NCBI RefSeq assembly: GCF_010093445.1
Contig: NZ_PDWW01000001.1
Location: 248,001 to 312,000, forward strand
DNA length: 64,000 nt
Direction of reading: 5' to 3'
From: Pseudoxanthomonas japonensis
Lineage (GTDB): Bacteria > Pseudomonadota > Gammaproteobacteria > Xanthomonadales > Xanthomonadaceae
The translations under genes were made by a program, and so were the position numbers. The first letter of the stretch is position 1; every line of letters starts with the position of its first letter. The notes below the pieces were generated by a model that did not search any database, was not told where the DNA came from, and was given only the letters and a program-made list of their open reading frames with translations. This document shows positions 1 through 9,013 of this stretch, piece after piece.

Positions 1-116
1 CAGATGCCGGCGCCCTGCGCCTGTTGCGAAGAAGCCGGATCCTTCGTCTGGGTCTGGGCACCGCAGTATTGCGAAACGCAGGCGAGCGCGACGCCCACCA
101 TCAATTTTCCGAACAT
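1..116 (-). CDS. Secreted protein, N-terminal fragment at window edge
   Basis: Only the first 38 codons lie inside the window. The ATG at 114-116 is preceded on the minus strand by a purine-rich GGAAAGGGGA ribosome binding site. The peptide starts MFGKLMVGVALACVSQYCGA, a typical Sec signal peptide with probable cleavage after CGA, followed by a Gln/Ser/Ala-rich stretch. Function cannot be told from this fragment. The frame is open to the window edge, so the rest of the gene lies to the left. Confidence 0.6.
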   Translation of the reverse strand, partial: MFGKLMVGVALACVSQYCGAQTQTKDPASSQQAQGAGI

Positions 117-298
117 GGATTCCCCTTTCCTGTTGACCATGGTGTGCTGCTGAAACGGCACGCGAAACGTCGGCACTCCCCCGACGACGGATCAGCCGCG
201 CAGCGATGTGCCGCCGGCCGGAGATGATTTTCGGATCCCGTGGACGACGCTGGCAAGCGCCTGCGCCTCATCCGATCCTGTGTACCGACAGCGATGCG

Positions 299-1441
299 TC
301 AGCGTGCTGCACCTGCGGCCAACAGCGCACGGTACTCCGGATTCGCCGGCCACCAGTCGGCAGGCGGCTCGCCTGCGATGCCGTTGGCCTGCAACTGCCT
401 GCGCATGGCGGCGAGCTCGCCGTCGCGCAGGAATACGTCCGCGTAGTCCTCCGGCATGCGCTGCTCGCCGGGCAGTCGCTGGAAGAGCTGCATGGCGTTC
501 TCGTACACCCAGGCGAAGCGGCGCAGGCGCTCGCGTGCCGCCGTGCGCTCGGCATCGGTATCGGCCCATTGCACCAGCGGCGGCAGCGCGATGAAGGACG
601 TGATCAGGATGGACGTATCGGCGGCCATCAGCGTGTAGATACGCTTGCAGGCGGTTCGTGCATCGGCAGGCAGCTCGCCGACCTGCGCGCGGCATCGCTG
701 CGAGATGGGCGCCAGGCTCGGCATGGCGATGGCCGCCGTCATGGCGATCACCGCGATGTCCGCCATGTCCTTCGGCGTGGCAGGCCGGCCCAGCCTGACA
801 TCTTCGCCGAGGGCGGTCGCCAGCGCCGGCTCCAGCGCGGGTGCCGGGACCTGCCGCAGCGTCGTGGCCAGCAGCAGGCCGACGTCGTCGAAGTGCCCGC
901 GGTAGTGAGTCGCGTTGGCGGCTGCCTGCCAATACCGCTCGGCGTCGTTCGCGTCCTTGCGTTCGATGGCCTCGTAGTAGGCGGCGAGCAGGACTTCCGC
1001 ATTGGCGGGATCGGCGGCCATCAGGCGTTGCAGCAACCGACCGCGGTCGCAGCGGGCCTCGTTCTTCGGGCAGGCATTCAACAGCGCCCAGTCCACCACG
1101 GGATCATCGCCGGTGGATGCGGCGTAGGCGGCCTCGATCCATGTCCGGGACTGGGCCCAGGCGCGTGCCTGGATCTCCGCATCGTCGCCACTTCGTGGCC
1201 ACAGCCAGCCGGCGACCAGCAGGTCACGCGGCGTGCCGCGTGCAGCGACGGCGCGCAGATGCGCTTCGACATTCGCGCGCCAGGTGGCGTGCCAGGCGTC
1301 GTTGGCAACTGCCAGCTGCGGATCGGATTCGACCCGGCCCGGCACGTCCGGAGGTGGACCCTCCTGTGCGAACGACGGCGATGCCGACAGCACCGACGCC
1401 ATCACCACCAGCCACGTACCGATCTGCATTGCCGTGCGCAT
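299..1441 (-). CDS. Hypothetical secreted protein, 380 aa
   Basis: I do not recognise the family. The ATG at 1439-1441 was chosen because CAGGAG sits just upstream and the protein then opens with a clean signal peptide (MRTAMQIGTWLVVMASVLSA, cleavage near SFA-QEG). An upstream in-frame start would add 16 non-signal residues. The mature part is Ala/Arg/Trp-rich and probably helical, with scattered short helical pairs resembling degenerate TPR or Sel1-like scaffolds. No catalytic motif is visible. It probably acts in the periplasm. It is transcribed alone, with about 200 bases of repeat-containing DNA upstream. Confidence 0.7.
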   Translation of the reverse strand: MRTAMQIGTWLVVMASVLSASPSFAQEGPPPDVPGRVESDPQLAVANDAWHATWRANVEAHLRAVAARGTPRDLLVAGWLWPRSGDDAEIQARAWAQSRTWIEAAYAASTGDDPVVDWALLNACPKNEARCDRGRLLQRLMAADPANAEVLLAAYYEAIERKDANDAERYWQAAANATHYRGHFDDVGLLLATTLRQVPAPALEPALATALGEDVRLGRPATPKDMADIAVIAMTAAIAMPSLAPISQRCRAQVGELPADARTACKRIYTLMAADTSILITSFIALPPLVQWADTDAERTAARERLRRFAWVYENAMQLFQRLPGEQRMPEDYADVFLRDGELAAMRRQLQANGIAGEPPADWWPANPEYRALLAAGAAR

Positions 1442-1599
1442 TGCCCACTCCTGTCGGGAACGGCGGCCACGTTCGCACGAACGATGCATCCTGCGCCAGC
1501 GGCCTCTGCCTCTGGCATTCCCGCGAAGGCGCGAAGCGCGTCCCGACGGCCGAATGGCCGGTGACCCGGTGTCCTCGTTTGCCAGCCATGAAGTCGCTG

Positions 1600-1624
1600 G
1601 TTCCCCGCCTGCGCGGGCATGACG
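1600..1624. repeat. Short GC palindrome (family E)
   Basis: The segment reads like the common intergenic repeat in which a CCCCGC...GCGGGG stem is followed by CATGAC. A related half lies near 1515-1534 (CATTCCCGCGAAGGCG). It sits just beyond the stop codon of the AEC transporter and could stabilise its 3' end. Confidence 0.4.
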
Positions 1625-1643
1625 GTCGTTTTTCAGGCCGTCG

Positions 1644-2561
1644 CTAGAGCACCAGCAGTCCCACCACCCACGCCCACATCGGCAGCGTCACCAGCGACAG
1701 CAGGATGCCGTAGCCGACCAGCGCGGCGGCCAGGCGCGGGGCGAGCTGGTGCGAGATCGCCAGTGCGGCGGCGGTGATCATCGTCGGCATGGCCGACTCC
1801 AGCACGTTGGCCTGCAGCATCTCGCCGCGCATGCCGAACGCGAGCGACAGCGGCACGGCGAGCGCCGGCATCACCAGCAGGCGCAGCAGCAGGCCGACGG
1901 CGAGCGGCTTCAGTTCGTCGCGCGGAAGTTTCAGCTGCAGGGTCAGGCCTACCGCCAGCATCACCAGCGGCAGCATGGCGTCGGCCAGTTTCTGCAGGGC
2001 GGACGCGATCCACGCCGGCGGCTGTTCCGGCATCAGCGTCAGGCCGAACAGCAGCGCCCACACCGGCGGGAACTTCGCGATGCGCAGGACGACTTCGCGC
2101 GCGGTCGGCGGTGCGTCGCCACCGTAGCGCGCCAACACGTACAACCCGAACGTCGACAACAGGATGAAGGTACCGAACTGGTCGTACACCACCGCGTACG
2201 GCAATGCGTGTTCGCCCAGTAGCGCACGCACCATCGGGTACCCGATGAAGCTGCTGTTGCACAGTGCCACGCACAGCAGCAGCACGGCGTGCTCGTCGCG
2301 GCGGAACTTCAGCACGCGCGTCGCCAGCGCCACCAGCGCGACGGTGGCCACGGTCAGCAGCCAGGGCGTGACCACCACGCCCATCAGCGAGGGATCCAGC
2401 TGCAGGCGCGGTACGTAGGTCAGCATCGCCGCCGGCAGGCAGACGTACAGCACCACGCGGTTGATCACGTCGCCCGCGTTGTCGGGGAACGCGCGCAGGC
2501 GGGCGAACGCCATGCCGAGCGCCAGCATGGCCAGGATCAGGGCGAAGGCATCGAATGCCAT
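1644..2561 (-). CDS. AEC family (auxin efflux carrier-like) transporter
   Basis: A 305-residue integral membrane protein, the usual size for the AEC/auxin efflux carrier family of small bacterial permeases (COG0679), which export or exchange small organic acids. It opens with MAFDAFALILAMLALGMAFA, a first membrane helix, and continues with about eight to ten hydrophobic segments split into two halves by a charged central loop (around residues 155-180). The motif LCNSSFIGYP is typical of the family, as is the final hydrophobic helix. The start at 2559-2561 is chosen because the upstream in-frame extension is Arg/Pro-rich and non-membrane. The substrate cannot be inferred from context. Confidence 0.88.
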   Translation of the reverse strand: MAFDAFALILAMLALGMAFARLRAFPDNAGDVINRVVLYVCLPAAMLTYVPRLQLDPSLMGVVVTPWLLTVATVALVALATRVLKFRRDEHAVLLLCVALCNSSFIGYPMVRALLGEHALPYAVVYDQFGTFILLSTFGLYVLARYGGDAPPTAREVVLRIAKFPPVWALLFGLTLMPEQPPAWIASALQKLADAMLPLVMLAVGLTLQLKLPRDELKPLAVGLLLRLLVMPALAVPLSLAFGMRGEMLQANVLESAMPTMITAAALAISHQLAPRLAAALVGYGILLSLVTLPMWAWVVGLLVL

Positions 2562-2652
2562 GTGCGGCGGGAGACGACGTGGGGAGCGCAGGATCGCACA
2601 GTGGCGAGGGACGCGCTGCGGGACCTTGGTCGCACCGCGATCAACACCGCTT

Positions 2653-2684
2653 CCCGTCACCCCGGCGCAGGCCGGAATGACGGG
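2653..2684. repeat. Intergenic palindrome (family E)
   Basis: A near-perfect hairpin: CCCGTCA pairs with TGACGGG around an inner CCCGGC/GCCGG stem. It lies in the divergent gap between the AEC transporter and the alpha/beta hydrolase. This is the REP-like type common in xanthomonad genomes. A member of the same look occurs inside recD at 59804-59823. Confidence 0.65.
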
Positions 2685-2713
2685 CTCATGCACGCAGGGC
2701 TTATCATGGCCGC

Positions 2714-3373
2714 ATGACGAACCCCACCTTCCCCTCGGCCTCCGGCCCGATCACCCTCGACGGTCCTGACGGCGCACTCGAAGCCCATGTCGACTGGCCG
2801 GAAGACGGCGAGCCGGTGAAGGCCATCACCGCGATCGTCTGCCATCCGCTGCCCACCGAAGGCGGCACGATGCACAACAAGGTCGTGGTGATGGCCGCGC
2901 GCAGCCTGCGCGAGCTCGGCGCGGTGACGGTGCGCTTCAACTTCCGCGGCACCGGCGCATCGGATGGCCTGTTCGACCACGGCGACGGCGAGACCGACGA
3001 CCTGCGCGCGGTGGTGCAGTGGGTCCGCGAACAGCGCCCCGGCACGCAACTGTGGCTGGCCGGCTTCAGCTTCGGCGCGTACGTGTCGCTGCGCGCCAGC
3101 GCCGACCTGCAGCCGGACGCGCTGGTCTCGATCGCGCCGCCAGCCGGCCGCTGGGACTTCGCCGCGATCACGCCGCCGACCTGCCCGTGGCTGGTGATCC
3201 AGGGCGAGCAGGACGAGATCGTCGAGCCGCAGGCGGTGTACGACTGGATCGATACGTTGAAGCAGCCGCCGGAACTGATCCGCATGCCGGAAACCAGCCA
3301 CTTCTTCCACCGCAAGCTGATGGACCTGCGCGGCGCCATCAAGCACGCGATGAAAGGCTACGTGCCGGCGTGA
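2714..3373 (+). CDS. Alpha/beta hydrolase (COG2945-like)
   Basis: A 219-residue cytoplasmic alpha/beta hydrolase of the short COG2945 type, with no signal peptide. Visible landmarks are the oxyanion-region CHPLPTEGGTMHNKVV, the N-F-R-G-T-G-A-S loop, the nucleophile elbow GFSFGAY (Ser in GxSxG), an acidic residue in the GEQDEIV strand and a late His in ETSHFFHRK, giving a plausible Ser-Asp-His triad. Substrate unknown. The TGA overlaps the ATG of zapE by one base (TGATG at 3371-3375), so the two genes are probably translationally coupled. Confidence 0.85.
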   Translation: MTNPTFPSASGPITLDGPDGALEAHVDWPEDGEPVKAITAIVCHPLPTEGGTMHNKVVVMAARSLRELGAVTVRFNFRGTGASDGLFDHGDGETDDLRAVVQWVREQRPGTQLWLAGFSFGAYVSLRASADLQPDALVSIAPPAGRWDFAAITPPTCPWLVIQGEQDEIVEPQAVYDWIDTLKQPPELIRMPETSHFFHRKLMDLRGAIKHAMKGYVPA

Positions 3374-4524
3374 TGGCGGACGACGCACGCACCACGGCGC
3401 CCACGCCGTCGCAGATGTACGCGCGCGGCGCGGCGCAGGGGCAATGGCAGGACGACCCGGCGCAGCATCCCGCGCTGGCGCAGCTGGACCGCATCCACAC
3501 CGCACTGCTGGCGGAACCGGCATCGCCGGGCATGTTCGGCCGGCTGTTCGGCAAGGTACCGGAGACCGTGCAGGGCCTGTACTACTGGGGTGAGGTCGGG
3601 CGCGGCAAGACGTTCCTGGTGGACCTGTTCTACGACACCCTGCCGCTGCCGACGTATTCGGTGTCGCAGAACAAGGCGCACGGCGAGGGCGGCGGCAAGT
3701 ACCGCACGCACTTCCACCGCTTCATGCGCGGCGTGCACGAACGGTTGCGCGAACACGCGGGCGAAAGCGATCCGCTGGCCAAGATCGTGCGCGAGGCACG
3801 CGGCAAGCTGCGCGTGCTGGTGCTGGACGAGTTCTTCGTCACCGACATCGGCGATGCGATGCTGCTTGCGCGGCTGCTGGAGCGCATGTTCGCCGAAGGC
3901 ATCACGCTGGTGACCACGTCAAACACAGCGCCGGAGAACCTGTACAAGGACGGCCTGCAGCGCGCGGGCTTCCTGCCGGCCATCGACCTGCTGCAACAGC
4001 ACTGCGTCGTGCTGCGTTCGGACGGACAGGAAGACTATCGCCTTCGTGCGCTGACGCGTTCGCCGGTGTACCGCACGCCGCTGGATGGCGAATCCGATGC
4101 GTGGCTGGCGTCGCGCTGGCGCGAGCTGACCGGTGGCGAGGACGCGCATGCGGGCAACATCGAGATCGACAGCCGCAAGATCCCGGTGCGCGGTCGCGGC
4201 AAGAGCATCGCGTGGTTCGATTTCCCCGCGCTGTGCGAGGGCCCGCGAGGTACGACGGACTACATCGAGGTCGCGCACGAATTCAACACGGTGTTGCTGG
4301 GCGGCATTCCCACATTCGACCGCATGAACGAGGACGCGGCGCGCCGCTTCGTCAACCTGATCGACGAGCTGTACGACCGCCACGTCAACCTGGTCTGCAC
4401 ATCCGCCGCCACGCCGACCGCGCTGTACACCGGCACGCGACTGCAGGGCGCGTTCGAACGCACGGCCTCGCGCCTGATCGAGATGCAGAGCGCCGAGTAC
4501 CTGGCCACGCCGCACAAGGCCTGA
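3373..4524 (+). CDS. zapE: Cell division protein ZapE (AFG1-like ATPase)
   Basis: A 383-residue P-loop ATPase of the AFG1/ZapE family. In E. coli, ZapE associates with the FtsZ ring and is needed under low oxygen or heat stress. The Walker A motif GEVGRGKT is at residues 73-80 and Walker B (VLVLDEFFV) near 148-156, followed by the sensor-like TTSNTAPENLYKDGLQR and the C-terminal block with SRLIEMQS. The length agrees with the family. The start ATG at 3373 is the only one leaving a full N-terminus (PSQMYARGAAQGQWQDDPAQ) and overlaps the upstream hydrolase stop. Three bases separate it from the sirtuin gene, so the three form one operon. Confidence 0.93.
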   Translation: MADDARTTAPTPSQMYARGAAQGQWQDDPAQHPALAQLDRIHTALLAEPASPGMFGRLFGKVPETVQGLYYWGEVGRGKTFLVDLFYDTLPLPTYSVSQNKAHGEGGGKYRTHFHRFMRGVHERLREHAGESDPLAKIVREARGKLRVLVLDEFFVTDIGDAMLLARLLERMFAEGITLVTTSNTAPENLYKDGLQRAGFLPAIDLLQQHCVVLRSDGQEDYRLRALTRSPVYRTPLDGESDAWLASRWRELTGGEDAHAGNIEIDSRKIPVRGRGKSIAWFDFPALCEGPRGTTDYIEVAHEFNTVLLGGIPTFDRMNEDAARRFVNLIDELYDRHVNLVCTSAATPTALYTGTRLQGAFERTASRLIEMQSAEYLATPHKA

Positions 4525-4527
4525 GCA

Positions 4528-5283
4528 ATGGAGCGCGTGCCCGCCGCGATCGCCGACGCACTGCAGCGGACGATCGAAGGCGGTGGCCGGATCTGCGTGC
4601 TGACCGGCGCCGGCATGTCGGCCGAGAGCGGCATTCCCACCTTCCGCGGCACGCACGACAGCCTGTGGTCGCGCTTCGATCCGATGCAGCTGGCGAGGGC
4701 CGAGGCATGGTGTGCGGATCCTGCGCTGGTGTGGGGCTGGTACCGCTGGCGGATGCAGCTCGTCCGCGATGCGCAACCGAATGCGGGGCACCAGGCACTG
4801 GCGGATCTCGCACGCCGCGTGCCGCTGGCGCTGGTCACCCAGAACGTGGACGACCTGCACGAACGCGCCGGCAGCACCGTCGACGCACATGTGCACGGCA
4901 GCCTGTTCGCCCTGCGCTGCTTCGCCTGCGGGCGGACGCACCATGGTCCGCTCGACGACTACGTGGATGGGCAGCAGAAGGTCGCGCCGCTGCGCTGCAC
5001 GGCCTGCGGGGACGCGATTCGTCCGGGTGTGGTGTGGTTCGGTGAATCGCTGCCGGACGAGGCATGGAATACCGCAGTAGACGCGGCCACGCGCTGCGCG
5101 TTGATGCTGGTGGTCGGCACCTCGGGACTGGTGTATCCCGCCGCCGGCCTACCCGCGCTGGCGCGTCGCCATGGCGCGACCGTGGTCGAGATCAATCCGG
5201 AACCGACCGCGCTGTCGGCGGAGGCCGATCATGTGTGGCGTTCGACGGCGGCACAGGCACTGCCGCAGCTGTTGGCCGTCTGA
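4528..5283 (+). CDS. cobB: NAD-dependent protein deacylase, Sir2 family
   Basis: A 251-residue sirtuin that removes acyl groups from lysine using NAD, releasing nicotinamide. Seen in order: NAD-binding GAGMSAESGIPTFRG (residues 27-41), TQNVD (104-108), the catalytic His in HVHG (H123), zinc ligands C131/C134 and C157/C160, and GTSG (197-200). Tyr72 and Arg75 form the YxxR pair that in class III sirtuins (SIRT5, CobB) favours succinyl or malonyl lysine, so desuccinylase activity is likely. It follows zapE by three bases. A nicotinamidase gene (17.8 kb) elsewhere in the window could recycle its nicotinamide product. Confidence 0.92.
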   Translation: MERVPAAIADALQRTIEGGGRICVLTGAGMSAESGIPTFRGTHDSLWSRFDPMQLARAEAWCADPALVWGWYRWRMQLVRDAQPNAGHQALADLARRVPLALVTQNVDDLHERAGSTVDAHVHGSLFALRCFACGRTHHGPLDDYVDGQQKVAPLRCTACGDAIRPGVVWFGESLPDEAWNTAVDAATRCALMLVVGTSGLVYPAAGLPALARRHGATVVEINPEPTALSAEADHVWRSTAAQALPQLLAV

Positions 5284-5350
5284 CGCGTCCAATCGAAAGC
5301 TTCACGCACCGCTCGCCAGACTCGCAACGACTGCCGCGGAGGAGACCGCC

Positions 5351-6022
5351 ATGAAACCCATCGTCCGTGTTCCGCTGTTCGCCGCGCTCGCGGCCGCGCT
5401 GCTCGCAGGCTGCGAACGCGCGCCAAAGCAGGAAGACGTCGAAGCCGCCGCGCAGGCCGCGGCCGAGGTCGCCGATCCCGCGCCACCCGTCACCGGGCGG
5501 GAAGCGCCGCAGTTCCAGTTCTCGGACGACGACATCGGTATCGCGCTGGTGCCGGCGCCTGGCTTTACGCTGAGACACGACTTCACCCGCGACTACCTGT
5601 CGGGCGGGGAGTGGAAGACGTTCGCCGCACCGGATGTGCGCGGCGAGCCGCTGGTCGCGCTGGTGCTGGATGGGTCCGACAGGATCACCGCGGCCGAACT
5701 GCGCATCGGCACCAGCAGCGACCGTCAGGCGGTGGCGACCTGCCTGGATGCGCCGGAGGGCGCCACGACGGAAGACCCCGACGAAGTACGCATCGACGGG
5801 CAGCCGTTCCTTCATTTCCGCGCGGACGATGCGGCCATGAGCCACTACCTGTCGGTCGACGCGTACCGCCATGTGCGCAACGCGCGCTGCATCGCCATCG
5901 ACCTGCTGATCACGGGCACGCGTCCGGAGGTCTACGACCCCCCGGCAACGCCGCCGTTCGACAACACGACGGCGCGTGCGCGATTGCAGGAAGCGCTGGC
6001 GGCGGTGCGGGTCACGCGGTGA
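5351..6022 (+). CDS. Hypothetical lipoprotein
   Basis: A 223-residue predicted lipoprotein. The start ATG at 5351 follows a strong GGAGGAG site, and the N-terminus MKPIVRVPLFAALAAALLAGC ends in a classic lipobox (LLAGC), so Cys21 should be lipidated. An Ala/Glu-rich linker follows, then a globular domain with two further cysteines (TCLDAP and ARCIAI). The family is not recognised and no enzymatic motif is visible. There are 67 bases after the sirtuin stop, so it may be co-transcribed with it. Confidence 0.75.
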   Translation: MKPIVRVPLFAALAAALLAGCERAPKQEDVEAAAQAAAEVADPAPPVTGREAPQFQFSDDDIGIALVPAPGFTLRHDFTRDYLSGGEWKTFAAPDVRGEPLVALVLDGSDRITAAELRIGTSSDRQAVATCLDAPEGATTEDPDEVRIDGQPFLHFRADDAAMSHYLSVDAYRHVRNARCIAIDLLITGTRPEVYDPPATPPFDNTTARARLQEALAAVRVTR

Positions 6023-6032
6023 TCGGTGCCAT

Positions 6033-6082
6033 CCCTTCTCCCCGCGCAACGGGGAGAAGGTGCCCGAAGGGCGGATGAGGGG
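6033..6082. repeat. REP-like palindrome, family B
   Basis: A CTTCTCCCCGC...GGGGAGAAGG hairpin followed by the conserved GGTGCCCGAAGGGCGGATGAGGGG arm segment. It lies between the convergent ends of the lipoprotein and esterase genes and may serve as a shared 3' structure. Six more family members lie at 12.5, 12.6, 15.7, 15.8, 38.4 and 38.5 kb. Confidence 0.75.
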
Positions 6083-6100
6083 CGCTCTTGTGAGAGCGAA

Positions 6101-7009
6101 TTACTGCAGGTGCCGCCCCACGAACGCATCCACCGCATCGGTATACGCGGACGGCAACCCCAGCTCGCGGTTCACCTCGCCATGCGAGAGATCCTCCGGC
6201 AGTACGTCCATCACTACGCCCAGCATCTTCGCCTTCTCCACCATCGCGCGGCCCTGCGGGCAGGCATCCTGGCGGCGTGTTGAGCAGACGAGCAACATTG
6301 GCACTGCGTCGCGGGTGAGCTGGTGGTAGGGCGAAGCGGCGATCCAGTCGGCGGGATCGCGGCCGAACGCGGCGTCGTAGATGCGCGGCAGCGGTGGCTG
6401 CTTCATCGTCAGCGGTACGTCCAGCGCGCCGCTGTCCAGCGAGACCACGCCGCGCGGCCGGGTGGCGCCGGCCTCGCGCCACAGCGTGGACGACGCACCG
6501 ACCAGCGCAGCGAGATGCGCGCCGGCGGAATGGCCCATCAGCAGCACGCGCGAGGCATCGCCGTTCCATCCCGGCGCTCGCTTCTGCACGGCAGCGAGCG
6601 CACGCGCGACGTCGCGCGCCTGGTCCAGTGGTGCGGTGTCGGGACGCATGCGGTAATTCGTGGAGATGAAGATGTAACCCTTCGGCAGCCAGTACGCGGC
6701 CTTGTTCTCGACCACGCCGGGATTGTCCTTGTTGCCGTTGGCCCAGCCGCCGCCGTGGACGAACAGGAGGATCGGCGCGTTGTGCGCCTGGGCCGGCAGG
6801 TAGACGTCGAAGCGCTGGCGCGGGTCGCTGCCGTAGGACACATCGCGCAAGGCGCGTGCGCCGGCCGGCAGCGCCGGTGTGCGTGCGGCCGGCTGGCGCG
6901 AGGCCTCGCGCATCTCCTGCAGGCGTTCGCGGAAGGTCTGCGCCGCCAGCGGCAACGCGGTGAGCAAGGCGCAGGCCAGCAGGCCGGCGTGGAGCAGGCG
7001 CATCTTCAT
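6101..7009 (-). CDS. Secreted alpha/beta hydrolase (esterase/lipase, BD-FAE/HSL-like)
   Basis: A 302-residue exported esterase. A signal peptide (MKMRLLHAGLLACALLTALP, cleavage near LAA-QTF) is followed by an alpha/beta hydrolase domain with the oxyanion-hole motif FVHGGGWANGNK and the nucleophile elbow GHSAGAH. A late acidic residue and LSHGEVNRELG supply the triad. HGGGW plus GHSAG is typical of the carboxylesterase/acetyl-esterase (COG0657/BD-FAE) group, but the substrate is unknown. It is probably periplasmic. It lies 22 bases downstream of the histidine kinase stop on the same strand, so it may be the last gene of the two-component operon. Confidence 0.85.
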   Translation of the reverse strand: MKMRLLHAGLLACALLTALPLAAQTFRERLQEMREASRQPAARTPALPAGARALRDVSYGSDPRQRFDVYLPAQAHNAPILLFVHGGGWANGNKDNPGVVENKAAYWLPKGYIFISTNYRMRPDTAPLDQARDVARALAAVQKRAPGWNGDASRVLLMGHSAGAHLAALVGASSTLWREAGATRPRGVVSLDSGALDVPLTMKQPPLPRIYDAAFGRDPADWIAASPYHQLTRDAVPMLLVCSTRRQDACPQGRAMVEKAKMLGVVMDVLPEDLSHGEVNRELGLPSAYTDAVDAFVGRHLQ

Positions 7010-7031
7010 CGGCTACCTCGTGATGGGCATG

Positions 7032-8297
7032 TCAGCCCGTGCGCAACCACAACTGCGCGCGCAGGCCGTGGGGGGAATTCGGCAACAGCCGCAGTTCGCC
7101 GCCGTGCTGGCGGGCGACGCGGTCGACGATGGGCAGGCCCAGCCCGCTGCCACCCTGCGCCTGGTCGTGGACGAAGGGCTGGCGTGCACGCTCGGCGGCT
7201 TCGGCGGACAGGCCCGGGCCGGCGTCGGCCACCTCGACCACCCACGCCGGACCTTCCGCCCACAACCGCAACGACAACGGCAACGCGCCATGCCGCTCCG
7301 CGTTGACCAGCAGGTTCTCGACCGCGCGCAGCAGTGCCATCGGTTTGCCGGGCAGCAGCGCATGTTCGGGCAGTTCGACGTGCCACGCTTTCGACATCGC
7401 TGCGACCGCGTGGCGGCAGATCGCGGCGAGGTCGACCGACTCGCTGCCTTCGTCGCGGCCATCGCGGGCGAAGGCGATGAACTGGCCGAGGATCGCATCC
7501 ATCTCCGCGATGTCGCGGTGCATGCTGGCGGTCAGCTCCGGATCGGTGCCGGGCACCATCTCCAGTGCGAACTGCAGGCGCGTCAGCGGCGTGCGCAGGT
7601 CGTGCGAGATGCCGGCCAGCAGCAGCGCGCGCTCTTCGGCGGCGGCGCGTACGTCGCGGCTGGCGTCGCCCAGCGCGTGTGCGAGTTCCACCACTTCACG
7701 CGGGCCGCGTGCATGCACCGGCGGTGGCGCGTCGCCACGCACGATGGCCGGTGCAGCCGCCGCGAGCTGGCGCAGCGGTTGCACAAGCCGACGGGCGAAG
7801 TAGGCCGCCGCCAGCCATACCAACGCCACGCAGCCCACCAGCATGAAGACCGAGAACCGGCGCATGCCGGTGCCGGGACGGTCGTAGGCGAACGACACCC
7901 ACAGCGGTTCGCGCGTGGCCGGTTTCAGCCAGATCACCCGCAGGCCACGCCCGGCATCCATCCGCAGTTCGCGACCTGAGCCCAGCGTGCCGGCGGCCTG
8001 TTCGCGCAGTTCCCGCAGCAGCGGCGCGAAGCGCGGTCGCGCGTCGGCCGGCGGCGTGGAGCGCACTTCCAGCCCGGCGTCTCGCAACTGCGCGACGGTC
8101 TGCGCATGAGGCTGATGGCGGTCGAGCGCTTCGACGACGGCGGCGAATCCCTGCATCGCACGCAGCAATTGGTCCGCCGCGGGCCGCGTGGCCAGTTCGC
8201 GCCCCAGTGCGAGCGCCAGCACGCCCGCGCCGACCAGCACCAGCGCGATCACCAGCACCAGTTGGCCAAACACGCTGCGCGGCACGGGCGTCTTCAT
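7032..8297 (-). CDS. Sensor histidine kinase, EnvZ-like
   Basis: A 421-residue inner-membrane sensor kinase. Two membrane helices (about 10-32 and 148-168) bracket a periplasmic sensor of about 115 residues, then a HAMP segment (about 169-222). The dimerisation domain holds phosphoacceptor His232 in the motif GISHDLRTPLTRLQ. ATP-binding boxes follow: N box around N332, DAGPGL (358-363) and GSGLGLPI (383-390). Domain order and the R-T-P-L-T-R motif match EnvZ. The ATG overlaps the response-regulator stop (ATGA, 8294-8297), so the pair is translationally coupled. The stimulus is unknown. Confidence 0.93.
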   Translation of the reverse strand: MKTPVPRSVFGQLVLVIALVLVGAGVLALALGRELATRPAADQLLRAMQGFAAVVEALDRHQPHAQTVAQLRDAGLEVRSTPPADARPRFAPLLRELREQAAGTLGSGRELRMDAGRGLRVIWLKPATREPLWVSFAYDRPGTGMRRFSVFMLVGCVALVWLAAAYFARRLVQPLRQLAAAAPAIVRGDAPPPVHARGPREVVELAHALGDASRDVRAAAEERALLLAGISHDLRTPLTRLQFALEMVPGTDPELTASMHRDIAEMDAILGQFIAFARDGRDEGSESVDLAAICRHAVAAMSKAWHVELPEHALLPGKPMALLRAVENLLVNAERHGALPLSLRLWAEGPAWVVEVADAGPGLSAEAAERARQPFVHDQAQGGSGLGLPIVDRVARQHGGELRLLPNSPHGLRAQLWLRTG

Positions 8298-9013
8298 GCT
8301 GCGGCCTCCGGCGGCACGAATACATAGCCCACGCCCCAGACCGTCTGGATCAGGCGTGGCTGTCGGGGATCGTCTTCCAGCAGGCGACGCAGGCGCGCGA
8401 TGGTCACGTCCATGCTGCGTTCGAAGGCCTCGTGCTCGCGACCGCGCGCCAGGCTCATCAGGCGGTCGCGGCTGAGCGGCTGGCGCGGATGCCGCAGCAG
8501 CACGGAGAGCACGGCGAACTCGCCGCTGGTCAGCCGCAGCAGTGCGCCGTCGCGGGTCAGTTCGCGTCGCCCGAGATCGAGGCGGAATGGACCGAACGCC
8601 ACCTCGCCACCTTCGGCCTGCGGCGCGCCCGCCACTGGCCGCGTGCGCCGCAGCACCGAGCGGATGCGCGCCAGCAGTTCGCGTGGATTGACCGGCTTGG
8701 GCACGTAATCGTCGGCGCCGATCTCCAGCCCGACGATGCGGTCGATCTCGTCGCCCTTCGCGGTCAGCATGACGATGGGCGTGGCATCGCCCTGCCCGCG
8801 CAGGCGCCGGCAGATCTCCAGCCCGTTCTCGCCCGGCAGCATCAGGTCGAGCACGATCAGGTCGAAGTGGCCGCGATCCAGCGCCTGCCGCAACTGCGCC
8901 GCATCGCCCACGCCGCGCACGTCGAAGCCCTGCGACTGCAGGTAGCGCTGCAGCAGCTCGCGCAGGCGCAGGTCGTCGTCGACCAGCAGCAGGCGGGGGG
9001 AAGTCTCGTCCAT
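8294..9013 (-). CDS. OmpR-family response regulator
   Basis: A 239-residue two-component regulator. The receiver domain (residues 7-120) has acidic pair D12/D13, phosphoacceptor D56 in VLDLMLP, T84 and K106. The C-terminal winged-helix DNA-binding domain (about 138-235) ends in the typical TVWGVGYVF. The ATG at 9011-9013 was preferred over an upstream in-frame start because the protein then begins just before the receiver beta-1 strand. It is the first gene of the regulator-kinase(-esterase) operon, and its promoter must lie in 9014-9206, shared divergently with the next gene. Confidence 0.93.
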   Translation of the reverse strand: MDETSPRLLLVDDDLRLRELLQRYLQSQGFDVRGVGDAAQLRQALDRGHFDLIVLDLMLPGENGLEICRRLRGQGDATPIVMLTAKGDEIDRIVGLEIGADDYVPKPVNPRELLARIRSVLRRTRPVAGAPQAEGGEVAFGPFRLDLGRRELTRDGALLRLTSGEFAVLSVLLRHPRQPLSRDRLMSLARGREHEAFERSMDVTIARLRRLLEDDPRQPRLIQTVWGVGYVFVPPEAAA

